In this document: positions 9,026 through 17,442 of the stretch, piece by piece | How the letters are laid out: every line of letters starts with the position of its first letter | Position numbering within the stretch: position 1 is the stretch's first letter | From: JACJVV01 sp047602755 | GTDB lineage: Archaea > Nanobdellota > Nanobdellia > Woesearchaeales > JACJVV01 | Direction: 5' to 3' | NCBI GenBank assembly: GCA_047602755.1 | Contig: JBLKOM010000003.1 | Coordinates: 124,001 to 188,000 of the forward strand | Length of the DNA: 64,000 nucleotides | Notes under the pieces: generated by a model | Database searches by the model: none | Told to the model about the DNA's origin: nothing | The model's input: only the letters and a program-made list of their open reading frames with translations | Position numbers and translations under genes: made by a program

Positions 9026-9096
9026 TACATCTATTTTTGTATTTTTATTATATAAATTACACAATTATTATAAATTAATCTAGAAAACAGAAAAAT

Positions 9097-10377
9097 ATGG
9101 AAAATATATGTGTCATGACATTTGGTTGCAGCCTAAACCAAGCTGATAGTGAAAGAATAACGGCTGTACTTCAAGAAAGAGGTTTTAACATTGTTGAAGA
9201 TAAAGAAAAAGCAAATCTTATTGTTATCAATTCATGTGCTGTCAAAGGACCTACTGAAAATAGTTTTTTTAAACTTCTTGAAGAATTAAAAAATGAAAAC
9301 AAAAAAGTAGTAATTGCTGGTTGTATCAGCCAAGCAATGCCTGAAAAATTAAAAGAGTATTCAAAAATTGGACCAGATCAAATTGAATTGATAGCTGATA
9401 TTGTTGATGAAACATTTAATGATAGTATAGTTAATGCAATAGTTGAAGAAAGAAAAAACAAATTAAAATTACCTTCAGTAAGAAAAAATCCATTTCTAGA
9501 AATAATTCCTATCAGTTCAGGATGTGAAGGAGATTGTACGTATTGTATTACAAAATTTGCAAGAGGAGAACATTATAGTTATCCTATGGAAGATATATTA
9601 AATCAAATAAGAAAAGCTAAAAATGAAGGAGTTAAAGAAATTTACCTTACATCACAAGATTGTGGTTGTTGGGGATTTGATATAAAAAAGAATCTTGCTG
9701 ATTTATTAAACGAAATTTGTAAAATAGAAGGAGAATTTAAAGTAAGAGTAGGTATGGCTAATCCTAATCATATAATAAAAATACTAAAACCATTAATTAA
9801 ATCATTTAAAAACGATAAAATATACAAGTTTTTGCATATTCCTGTTCAATCAGGAAATAATTATGTTTTAGAGGATATGAATCGTGGATACAGTACTGAA
9901 GATTACTATCTAATTGTTAACAATTTTAAAAAAGAAATTCCTGAAATAACTATAGCAACTGATATAATTGTTGGTTACCCTACAGAAAAAAATGAATTCT
10001 TCCAAGACACTATTAAATTAATTAAAGAAACAAAACCAAATGTAGTTAATATTTCAAAATTTTGGCCAAGACCACATACGAAAGCTGAAAAATTAAAGTT
10101 ATTACCTACTGAAGTAACAAAAGAAAGAACTATAGCTGTATCAAATGCTTTTGCATGGGTTGCATATGAGGAAAACAAGAAATGGAACAAATGGAAAGGA
10201 AAAGTAATTATAACTGAAGATAATAATGATGGAACTTTTACTGCAAGAAATTATGCATATAAACCAATTATAATAAACTCAAATGATACAAATGAAGAAC
10301 TAAAAATTGGTAAAGAATATTATGTTGAAGTATTTAATATGACTAAATATTATTTAAGTGCGAAAATTTATAAATAA
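9097..10377 (+). CDS. tRNA N6-threonylcarbamoyladenosine (t6A37) methylthiotransferase, archaeal MtaB/CDKAL1 type
   Basis: A 426-residue radical SAM methylthiotransferase with the full three-part build. The N-terminal UPF0004 domain has its cluster cysteines C11, C47 and C76. The radical SAM core has C143-x3-C147-x2-C150 (SGCEGDCTYC). A C-terminal TRAM-like domain begins around residue 365. The enzyme adds a methylthio group to t6A at position 37 of ANN-decoding tRNAs, using two 4Fe-4S clusters. The length is normal for the family. The protein opens MENICVMTFGCSLNQ, which fits the archaeal/eukaryotic branch better than bacterial MiaB. It is monocistronic or co-transcribed with the pilin-like gene 21 nt downstream. 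Confidence 0.9.
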   Translation: MENICVMTFGCSLNQADSERITAVLQERGFNIVEDKEKANLIVINSCAVKGPTENSFFKLLEELKNENKKVVIAGCISQAMPEKLKEYSKIGPDQIELIADIVDETFNDSIVNAIVEERKNKLKLPSVRKNPFLEIIPISSGCEGDCTYCITKFARGEHYSYPMEDILNQIRKAKNEGVKEIYLTSQDCGCWGFDIKKNLADLLNEICKIEGEFKVRVGMANPNHIIKILKPLIKSFKNDKIYKFLHIPVQSGNNYVLEDMNRGYSTEDYYLIVNNFKKEIPEITIATDIIVGYPTEKNEFFQDTIKLIKETKPNVVNISKFWPRPHTKAEKLKLLPTEVTKERTIAVSNAFAWVAYEENKKWNKWKGKVIITEDNNDGTFTARNYAYKPIIINSNDTNEELKIGKEYYVEVFNMTKYYLSAKIYK

Positions 10378-10398
10378 TGTTTTTAAAATTGTTATAAA

Positions 10399-11427
10399 AT
10401 GAATAGTTTTTTATCAAAAAAATCTGAAACAAATACTTTTTTTATTATAATAATTACATTAATAGTAACAGCAATGATAGTGGGAATTGGAACAATTACA
10501 ATAAGAAATATAATAGGAACAGTAGAAGATGTTGAAATAATAAAATTTGTCGAAACTCTTGAATCAGATATTAAACTAATGGCAGTAAAAAGAGGTTCAG
10601 CGATTTATGAATATCAATTACCAGAGAGAATTGATAGCTTAATTTTTATCGATAAGACTAACAAAAGAGCATTATTAAATAATGATTTTATAAAAAGAAA
10701 TCCAATAATATATGATTCTATTGAATCTGGTCAAAATAGAAATATATTCTTATTTGATAGAATGGGGAATTTGGTTAATAGCTTTTATATCGGAGAAATT
10801 AATGTAGGCCAGTTTGGTAATCAAATCTGTACAGGAGTTGGTTTTCTTAATTCTACATTTGGAAGAATAAATATCAGAATAACTAATCAACCAGGCGTTG
10901 GAATAACATTAGGTGATGAATGTAAAGATATGGATTGTTTTTTATTCCAAGGACCATTTAGAGATAATATTATAGAAAATATACAGGGATTCCCAAGAGT
11001 TAAAATAATAGGTAATAGATATGTAATACAACTTGCTGAAAATCAAGCAAGAACAACTCCTGAGAATATAATTTATTTTAGTAATGGAAGTATAAATACT
11101 ACAGCATGGGATTTATCAAGCAATACATATTCAGCTGATAGAATTTATTTTAGTTCAAGAGATGAAGGAGAAAGTAAAGTTCTATATCGTATTGGATTTC
11201 AAGAGATAGCTGGTTATTGGCATTTTTTTGGGCCAAATCTTACTGCAAATTCAGATGAAGAAGATTATTACTATACATATTCTGGCCAATACATTACAGA
11301 ACCATCATGGGAATATAAAGCAATTAAAGCAAATATTGAATTTCAATCAGATTATCATAACACAACTACCTCTAGCTTTGATTGGTTAAGACTGTGCTAT
11401 TTTCCTAAAACTAATACAATACCTTGA
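10399..11427 (+). CDS. Pilin-like secreted/anchored hypothetical protein
   Basis: A 342-residue protein starting with a short basic leader (SKKSETNTF) and a long hydrophobic helix to about residue 35. This matches the class III (type IV pilin) signal pattern, including a Glu soon after the likely cleavage site. The remainder is beta-rich and Asn/Ser-rich, with four Cys (ICTGVG, DECKDMDC and LCYF near the end) that could pair outside the cell. The family is unknown. It starts 21 nt after the methylthiotransferase gene and may share its transcript, but no functional link is evident. Confidence 0.65.
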   Translation: MNSFLSKKSETNTFFIIIITLIVTAMIVGIGTITIRNIIGTVEDVEIIKFVETLESDIKLMAVKRGSAIYEYQLPERIDSLIFIDKTNKRALLNNDFIKRNPIIYDSIESGQNRNIFLFDRMGNLVNSFYIGEINVGQFGNQICTGVGFLNSTFGRINIRITNQPGVGITLGDECKDMDCFLFQGPFRDNIIENIQGFPRVKIIGNRYVIQLAENQARTTPENIIYFSNGSINTTAWDLSSNTYSADRIYFSSRDEGESKVLYRIGFQEIAGYWHFFGPNLTANSDEEDYYYTYSGQYITEPSWEYKAIKANIEFQSDYHNTTTSSFDWLRLCYFPKTNTIP

Positions 11428-11462
11428 TAACATTTATAAATTGATATAGAATTTTTGATAAT

Positions 11463-11678
11463 ATGGGAAATAAGAAAAAAGCTAAAAAGACAAAAGTCAA
11501 AAAGCAATATCCTACAAATGTAGATGGTAGAGCAAAAGAAGCAATGGCTATACAGCCACCTGATGTTAATGAGCATAAAATGGATAATGAAAAGTTCATT
11601 GATAAGTTCTTAAGATTCAGGCCTAGATATGATCATAATGAACCAATAAAAGTTCAATCAAGGAAAAAAAATAAATAA
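11463..11678 (+). CDS. Small basic hypothetical protein
   Basis: A 71-residue, very Lys/Arg-rich protein (GNKKKAKKTKVKKQYPT at the N-terminus, SRKKNK at the end), suggesting nucleic-acid or ribosome association, though no family is recognised. Support for a real gene is the TTTATAAA box at 11433-11440, about 26 nt from the ATG, as at other leaderless genes here, and an unbroken frame right up to the tRNA gene 29 nt downstream. Confidence 0.6.
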   Translation: MGNKKKAKKTKVKKQYPTNVDGRAKEAMAIQPPDVNEHKMDNEKFIDKFLRFRPRYDHNEPIKVQSRKKNK

Positions 11679-11707
11679 TTTTATTTTTTCTGCTTTTTTG
11701 ATTTATC

Positions 11708-11815
11708 GAGCCTGTAGTCTAACGGTAGAACACCTCGTTGACGAAGTTTACAATAAAAAATCTATAATAATTATTCAAAATCGAGGAGGCCGCAGTTCAA
11801 TTCTGCGCAGGCTCA
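11708..11815 (+). tRNA. tRNA-Val (anticodon GAC) with a 37-nt intron
   Basis: The acceptor stem GAGCCTG (11708-11714) pairs fully with CAGGCTC (11808-11814), and the discriminator is A at 11815. The T arm is CGCAG-TTCAATT-CTGCG. The D arm has the GG pair but a C-A mismatch. The anticodon stem CCTCG (11733-11737) pairs with CGAGG (11782-11786). After removing the intron the loop reads TTGACGT, giving anticodon GAC and a valine tRNA. CCA is not encoded. The isotype rests on the intron boundaries described in the next entry. Confidence 0.88.
11744..11780 (+). other. Archaeal tRNA intron with canonical bulge-helix-bulge at position 37/38
   Basis: The 4-bp central helix TTGA (11738-11741) / TCAA (11775-11778) is flanked by two 3-nt bulges: CGA (11742-11744) and AAT (11779-11781). 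Cutting after the second base of each bulge removes 11744-11780 and joins G37 to T38. This is the standard substrate of the archaeal tRNA splicing endonuclease. Confidence 0.85.
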
Positions 11816-12040
11816 TTTAAAATTCTGACTTAATAATTATAAAGTAATTGCCTGTGCAGTATGAACTCTGTTCAGTTCTGCGCAGGCTCATTTAAAATTC
11901 TAAGTTAATAATTATAAAGCAATTGCCTGTGCAGTATGAACTCTGTTCAGTTCTGCGCAGGCTCATCAGAAATTCTGAGTTAATAATTATAAAGTAATTG
12001 CCTGTGCAGTATGAACTCAGTTCAGTTCTGCGCAGCCTCA
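11816..12040 (+). repeat. Three tandem 75-bp repeats, each ending with the 3' end of the adjacent tRNA-Val
   Basis: Contiguous copies at 11816-11890, 11891-11965 and 11966-12040, each exactly 75 bp. Every copy ends with TTCTGCGCAGGCTCA (third copy CAGCCTCA), the last 15 nt of the tRNA, preceded by GTTCAG where the tRNA has GTTCAA. Each also forms a long hairpin, GCCTGTGCAG with CTGCGCAGGC (ten pairs, one G-T), with an internal TGAAC/GTTCA stem in the loop, reminiscent of an acceptor/T-arm minihelix. The A+T-rich half of the unit is well kept too. A decayed fourth start (TTTCGAATTCTAAG) follows. The rest of the roughly 300-bp gap to mnmA holds only a promoter, TTTATAA at 12091-12097. Confidence 0.95.
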
Positions 12041-12120
12041 TTTCGAATTCTAAGAAAGTATTAAGATAGAACCGAAATTATTACGTAATATTTATAACGA
12101 CAATATTATATTTAATACAT

Positions 12121-13215
12121 ATGAAGAAAGTTATTTTAGGAATGAGTGGTGGAGTTGATAGTACAATAGCTGCAAAACTTTTACAAGAACAAGGATATGA
12201 AGTAATTGGGATGTTCATGAATTGTGATGCTGATAACAAAAAAAGATGGCCTACAACTATTGACTGGAATTCTGAAGAAAAAGCTTTAAAAGATATCTGT
12301 AAACGATTAAATATTAAATTAATTGTAAAAAATACTGGCGAGGGTTATGAGAAAAAAGTTATATCCAAAATGTTTAAGGAGTATTCTAAAAATTTAACAC
12401 CAAACCCAGATACATTGTGTAATTCTGTTGGAAAATTCCCATTATTATATAGTGTAATGAAAGAAGAAAAAGCTGACTTTATTGCAACTGGCCATTATGC
12501 AAGAATAAAAAAAGAAGGAAAAAAGATTAAATTATTAATGGGTAAAGACCCAAAAAAAGATCAAAGCTATTTTCTTATAGGAATAAAAAATAAATATTTA
12601 GCGAAATGTTTATTCCCTGTTGGAGAATTAACCAAAGAAGAAGTTAGACAAATGGCAAAACTAATGAATTTTAAAAATTGGGACAAAAGAAGTTCAAGAG
12701 GAATTTGTTATCTAGGAAAGATTGATATGAGAGAATTTTTAGAGAGTAGAATAAACAAGAAAAAAGGAAATGTACTAGATACAAAAAATAATATAATAGG
12801 TGAGCATGAGGGTAGTTATTTCTTTACTATTGGCCAAAGAATATCTTTTGAACGAGGAGTTTCATTAAACAAACTTGGTAAAAAATTATACAGTGGTTCA
12901 AAATTATTAGTAGCAAGAAAAACAAAAAAGAATGAATTAATAGTTGCAGAACCAAATGATCCTATATTAAAGACTAAAATTATTAGAATAAAGAAACTGT
13001 TTAAAATAGATAAAAATGAAGAAATAGTTAATAAGAAATTTAATGTAAGAATAAGGCATTTAGGAGAATTTCATAAAGGTAAACTAATAAAAGATAAGAA
13101 TTATTATTATTTTAAATTTGATCAGGGAGTAGAATCTATAGCAAGCGGTCAAATAATTGGTTTGTATAATCAAGAAATAGTGGTTGGTGGTGGAGAAATG
13201 AAAAGAATTGAATAA
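12121..13215 (+). CDS. mnmA: tRNA-specific 2-thiouridylase MnmA
   Basis: A 364-residue enzyme that thiolates U34 of tRNAs for Lys, Glu and Gln. The PP-loop SGGVDS is at 9-14. Both catalytic cysteines are present: C100 in NPDTLC and C196 in SRGICYLGK. TGHYAR at 123-128 and KDQSYFL at 146-152 are characteristic of MnmA. The length matches bacterial enzymes. The ATG lies 27 nt from a TTTATAA box (12091-12097), so the message is probably leaderless. MnmA is the bacterial-type route. Most archaea use NcsA/Ncs6, so this gene suggests transfer from bacteria, as in other small-genome archaea. No sulfur-relay partner gene is in the window. Confidence 0.93.
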   Translation: MKKVILGMSGGVDSTIAAKLLQEQGYEVIGMFMNCDADNKKRWPTTIDWNSEEKALKDICKRLNIKLIVKNTGEGYEKKVISKMFKEYSKNLTPNPDTLCNSVGKFPLLYSVMKEEKADFIATGHYARIKKEGKKIKLLMGKDPKKDQSYFLIGIKNKYLAKCLFPVGELTKEEVRQMAKLMNFKNWDKRSSRGICYLGKIDMREFLESRINKKKGNVLDTKNNIIGEHEGSYFFTIGQRISFERGVSLNKLGKKLYSGSKLLVARKTKKNELIVAEPNDPILKTKIIRIKKLFKIDKNEEIVNKKFNVRIRHLGEFHKGKLIKDKNYYYFKFDQGVESIASGQIIGLYNQEIVVGGGEMKRIE

Positions 13216-13273
13216 CTAAAATAGATTTACATATAAATATATTTTCTTCTAAAAAACAATTAAAAAAATAAAG

Positions 13274-14821
13274 CTAGAAAGTACTTAAACCACTACACTC
13301 TTGAAATCGATATAACAATGTTCGCAATCTAGAAGTATCTTGATATTCATTGTAAGGTACAGTAAACAAACCATCCTCATTGAAAAGAATTCTATTACGA
13401 TAAAACATTACATCTTTAGTAAAATCATTACTATGATAACTTGAAATTCGTAAATTTAATTCTAAATTATAATCTTGTAAGTTTCTTTTTGTTAAGTTTG
13501 CAGAGCCTATATGAACAATAATATCACATCCTTTTTGTATTATCATCATTTTTGTATGGAATTGCTCACCATCAGTATTATACCATACTATTTCTGCAAA
13601 TGGTAATAATTCTCTTGCAACTTGTCGATTAGGTATTCCATTTTTTTCTCTACTAAATGCATCTTTATTAGGATCTAATACAAGTATTATATCTACTCCA
13701 CGCCTTGAAGCTTTTTTAAGTTCATTTATAATTTTCCTATCTGACATATAAAAAGCCATTACAGTTATTGAATCACCTTTTCGAGTTTCACTAATATCTT
13801 TTAACATACTTTCAGCTATTTTTCCTTCAGTTAAAACTTTTAATCGCATTATACCTACACTTGAAATATTATGATATCTATGCTCAAACTCAAATCCTGA
13901 CCAATTAGCAATTGCTTGTTCACTTGCGATTATTTCGTTGACTGCTCTACTAGTAAACAATACCCCAACATTTGAATGACCACTACTTGCAGTATGTGGG
14001 TTAGCAGATGTAACTAATGCATATCTACTATCAATAATTGCTACTTTTCTATGATTAGCTTTTGCATTTAAAACATCAAATATAGATTTAATAGTAACTT
14101 TATGATCTTGATTTCCAAGTGGATGAGATATCCTAAATGGCATCGGTATCCACTGAAAAACTGCTCGCCATAATGTAGAATATATTGGATTTGAATCACG
14201 CATCTTACTCATATCAGTATAAACTATGTTAACACCTGATTCTTCTAATCTTTGTATGTGTTCTGGGACATAACTATCATAAAAAGTATTAATTCTATCC
14301 GTTATTATTACTCTATCTAAGTCAGTTCTTGATACCAATAAATCAGTTAATTCATTTGTTATTTGTCGTCTTTGAGCAATATGATTATAATCATTATTGA
14401 ATAAAAACATATCAATAAGTACTGTTTCTTGTGCTGAATTAATTAATGAAAATAGTTCATCAAAAATTTCATGCTCATAAACTGTTTCGTTACCTACTTT
14501 ATAAGTATAATCTGCAACAAATTTAATATTATCATCACTAATATTCCAATTTATACCTTCAAAAGATGTACCTGGAGGCATAGGCTTGATTTGATTATAT
14601 ACACCTATTATTAATAATATCAATATAATAAATAGTGAATATATTAATTTTTTAGATTTTAATGGTGATTTCTTTTTTGAATATTTTTTTTTATTATCTT
14701 TCTTATTAATAGAATTCAATATTTTTTTAGATTTTTTACTATTTCTTTTATTATTTTTTTTAACTAACTTTTTAGATTTATTAATAATATTTTTATTTTT
14801 AGAAGTCTTTTTCTTATCCAT
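13274..14821 (-). CDS. Phospholipase D-like protein with N-terminal membrane anchor
   Basis: A 515-residue protein. Residues 1-58 are extremely Lys/Asn/Ser-rich, 59-75 form one membrane helix, and the rest is a two-lobed PLD fold. The first HKD motif is complete (H257, K259, D264, in NHRKVAIID), followed by SAN. The second has H422 and K424 (FHTKMMII) but Gln429 where the Asp normally sits, followed by GSANLT. Family members hydrolyse or transfer phosphodiesters (lipids or nucleic acids) through a His nucleophile. Which substrate applies here cannot be told. With the basic tail inside, the catalytic part would be outside the membrane. It is convergent with mnmA. Confidence 0.85.
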   Translation of the reverse strand: MDKKKTSKNKNIINKSKKLVKKNNKRNSKKSKKILNSINKKDNKKKYSKKKSPLKSKKLIYSLFIILILLIIGVYNQIKPMPPGTSFEGINWNISDDNIKFVADYTYKVGNETVYEHEIFDELFSLINSAQETVLIDMFLFNNDYNHIAQRRQITNELTDLLVSRTDLDRVIITDRINTFYDSYVPEHIQRLEESGVNIVYTDMSKMRDSNPIYSTLWRAVFQWIPMPFRISHPLGNQDHKVTIKSIFDVLNAKANHRKVAIIDSRYALVTSANPHTASSGHSNVGVLFTSRAVNEIIASEQAIANWSGFEFEHRYHNISSVGIMRLKVLTEGKIAESMLKDISETRKGDSITVMAFYMSDRKIINELKKASRRGVDIILVLDPNKDAFSREKNGIPNRQVARELLPFAEIVWYNTDGEQFHTKMMIIQKGCDIIVHIGSANLTKRNLQDYNLELNLRISSYHSNDFTKDVMFYRNRILFNEDGLFTVPYNEYQDTSRLRTLLYRFQECSGLSTF

Positions 14822-14926
14822 TATTGATTAATAACATGAAATCTATATAAAATTATTGATTTTTTTAAACTCTATTTACAAAATTTATAATAAACTATTT
14901 AGTATCTTTTTTATACTTAATATCAA

Positions 14927-16852
14927 CTATATCTCAAGTTGCTGTAAAATATAATTCGGAGAAAATTGTCTTAAATCTTCATAATTTTGTCCAACTCCTA
15001 AATATAATATTGGTTTTTTTAAGACGTAACTTATAGATATTGCAGCACCACCTTTTTCGTCAATATCAGCTTTTGAAAGAATTATTCCATCAATATTAAC
15101 CATTTTATCAAATTCTCTAGCTTGTTCAATACAATCATTTCCAGTTATCGCTTCACCTAAGAATATTGTTAGATCTGGTTTGGCAACTTTTATAATTTTG
15201 TGCAATTCTTCCATTAAATTAGAATTTGAATGTAGCCTTCCTGCAGTATCAATTAAAACAACATCTTTGTTTTTTGATTCTGCATGCTTTATTGCATCAA
15301 ATGCAACAGCTGCAGGATCTGCATTATAATCGTGGCGGATTAATTTTACATCTAATTTATCAGCATGAATTTGAAGCTGATCAATTGCTGCAGCTCTAAA
15401 TGTATCAGATGCTGCAAGAACACATGTTTTACCTTTTATTTTTAACATATTAGCAAATTTTGCAATAGTTGTAGTTTTGCCAGAACCATTAACACCAACG
15501 AAACAAATTACATATGGTTTCTTTTGCTTTTGTTTTTCTTCAATTGCATTAATAACATTTATTGAACCCTGATCAAATAAATTTTCAATAGATTTTAACA
15601 TATTTTTTATAACATGAGTTTCAACGTCTTTTCTAGGGATTGGCTTATCAACCACAGCAATCATTAAGTCTTCTTTTATTTTTTCAATAACTTCTACAGC
15701 TACACTGTTTTCAAGTAATGCCATTTCTATATCCCAAAACATTTCTTCAAATTGTTTTGCTGATATTTTTTTTGTTGTAATACTTTCTTTAATTTTAGCA
15801 AAAAAACCTTTTTTTTCAGGCATATCTAATTCGTCTTCACTATCTGTACTAGTTTTTTGTTTCTGTTGAATTTCTTTTATAGTATCTTCTGATTCTTTTA
15901 CTATTGTTTTTTCAATATCTTCAATATTATTTTTTAATTCTTTTTTATCAGAATCATTAGTTAAATTTATATTTTCTTTTTCTAACTTATCAGCTTCATC
16001 AGAAATATCTTTAAACTCACTTTTATGTTCAGCTATATCTTTTTCAATTGATTCTTGTTCCTGAGTTTCTTGTTCTAATTTTTTGATATTATCTTTTATC
16101 TCAGGAGTTATCTCTTTTGACAAATCTTGTGAAATACTATCTTTATCTAAATTATTTTGATTAGTAATAGCTTCTTCTTGTGTCAATGATTCATCTGATT
16201 CCGAATCAGGTTCATCATCAGATTTCTTATCCTTTTGTTTTTCTATTTTATCTTCTGTTTTTTTGTCTAATCTTTCTTCAATTTCTTCTTCTTTTTCAGC
16301 CTGTGTTTCAAAAGTTTCTTGTAATATCTCCTCCTCTTTTTTCGTTTTAGTAAATGAATCTTTTAATCTTGAAAAAAAACCTTTCTTCTCTGAAACATCA
16401 TTCTCTTGAACAACTTTCTCATCATATATTTCTTCAGTGTCTGTATCTGATTCAGTTTCTTTTTCTACTTTTTTAATTTCTTTGTTTTCTTTTTCATCTC
16501 TTTCTGTTTGAGATTTTTCTTTTATTTCAGGTTCAAATTCTTCTTCTGTTTCTTTAGAAGGCTCTTGTTCTACTTTAGAATTATTTTCTTGAGATTTTTC
16601 TTGTATCTCATTAATTGGTTTATCTTTTTGTTTTGTGGGTTCTTTTTCTTTTTTAGAACTATCTTTTTTCTTTTCTTTTACAGCTTTCTCTTTATCTGGA
16701 GATTCTTTTTTTATATCTTTAGAAGAATCAGATTTTTTAACATCTTCAACTGGTTTTTCAACCTCTATTTTCTCTTCTTTTCCTTCTTCATCTACTTTTT
16801 TACTAAATTTTGATACTGCTTCTTTTAATTTATTTTTTAGAAAACCGAACAT
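14927..16852 (-). CDS. ftsY: Signal recognition particle receptor FtsY with very long charged N-terminus
   Basis: A 641-residue SRP receptor GTPase. The NG domain fills about 360-641: P-loop GVNGSGKT at 453-460, DTFRAAA at 483-489 and DTAGR at 535-539. It docks ribosome-SRP complexes at the membrane. The first 345 residues are a low-complexity Glu/Lys/Ser/Asp region that is much longer than usual. Embedded in it are three similar amphipathic basic stretches: 1-18 (MFGFLKNKLKEAV), 155-171 (EKKGFFSRLKDSF) and 346-361 (EKKGFFAKIKESI). The last sits at the normal membrane-targeting position just before the N domain. Prefoldin alpha lies 42 nt upstream, a pairing common in archaeal genomes. Confidence 0.95.
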   Translation of the reverse strand: MFGFLKNKLKEAVSKFSKKVDEEGKEEKIEVEKPVEDVKKSDSSKDIKKESPDKEKAVKEKKKDSSKKEKEPTKQKDKPINEIQEKSQENNSKVEQEPSKETEEEFEPEIKEKSQTERDEKENKEIKKVEKETESDTDTEEIYDEKVVQENDVSEKKGFFSRLKDSFTKTKKEEEILQETFETQAEKEEEIEERLDKKTEDKIEKQKDKKSDDEPDSESDESLTQEEAITNQNNLDKDSISQDLSKEITPEIKDNIKKLEQETQEQESIEKDIAEHKSEFKDISDEADKLEKENINLTNDSDKKELKNNIEDIEKTIVKESEDTIKEIQQKQKTSTDSEDELDMPEKKGFFAKIKESITTKKISAKQFEEMFWDIEMALLENSVAVEVIEKIKEDLMIAVVDKPIPRKDVETHVIKNMLKSIENLFDQGSINVINAIEEKQKQKKPYVICFVGVNGSGKTTTIAKFANMLKIKGKTCVLAASDTFRAAAIDQLQIHADKLDVKLIRHDYNADPAAVAFDAIKHAESKNKDVVLIDTAGRLHSNSNLMEELHKIIKVAKPDLTIFLGEAITGNDCIEQAREFDKMVNIDGIILSKADIDEKGGAAISISYVLKKPILYLGVGQNYEDLRQFSPNYILQQLEI

Positions 16853-16894
16853 TTTTATCCTTTTATTAAATATTTTTTATTATTTCATCAGCAT

Positions 16895-17323
16895 TTATTT
16901 ATTCTTACCTATAATTGATTTTAATTCATCCTGTAAAATCATAATATTATTTTCTGTATCACCAAGATCTTTGATCATATCATTTTGTAGTGCAATTAAT
17001 TCTGATTTTTGTTTTTCAAGCAAATCCACTACTCCTTTTTTGTCTTTCTTTACAACAGTTTTTGAACCAACATTCACAAGAAATTCTTTTGTATCAACAG
17101 TTTTTGCTTTTATAAAAATACCATTACTTATAGGAACTAGTATTTCATTTCCATTCTCTATTTTAGAAATACTATCTAAATTACTAATTATTTTAGATAT
17201 TTCTTCAATTCGTTCAGTAACTTGCTCCATGTTTTCATTTATTTGCTTCATCTGTTGTTGAAGCATTTGGAATTCAGAGTATTTTTGCTGAACTTCTTGT
17301 TGTTTTTCTTTTAAATCAGACAT
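16895..17323 (-). CDS. pfdA: Prefoldin subunit alpha
   Basis: A 142-residue protein with the prefoldin alpha layout: an N-terminal coiled-coil helix (about 1-48), a central pair of beta-hairpins (ILVPISNGIFIKAKT and EFLVNVGSKTVVKK, about 60-92), and a C-terminal coiled-coil helix (about 95-140). Two alpha and four beta subunits form the jellyfish-shaped ATP-independent holdase that passes unfolded proteins to the thermosome. Length and motif order match the family. It is upstream of ftsY on the same strand, presumably in the same transcript. Confidence 0.92.
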   Translation of the reverse strand: MSDLKEKQQEVQQKYSEFQMLQQQMKQINENMEQVTERIEEISKIISNLDSISKIENGNEILVPISNGIFIKAKTVDTKEFLVNVGSKTVVKKDKKGVVDLLEKQKSELIALQNDMIKDLGDTENNIMILQDELKSIIGKNK

Positions 17324-17442
17324 AATACAAGAAAAGAGCTGATGTTTTATATAGTTTATTCTATATTTATATTAAAAATATTAATATTATTTGTAATTTA
17401 ACAAAAATATAATATAAATTATTGTAATAAATACCATAAAAT

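Noticed and set aside
11816..12040. CRISPR-like array
   Set aside because: The 75-bp units are contiguous and nearly identical along their whole length, with no unique spacers; they derive from the tRNA 3' end.
16508..17261. Phe/Ser-rich plus-strand frames opposite ftsY and prefoldin
   Set aside because: They mirror the Glu/Lys-rich codons of ftsY and pfdA on the other strand and have no promoter or family.
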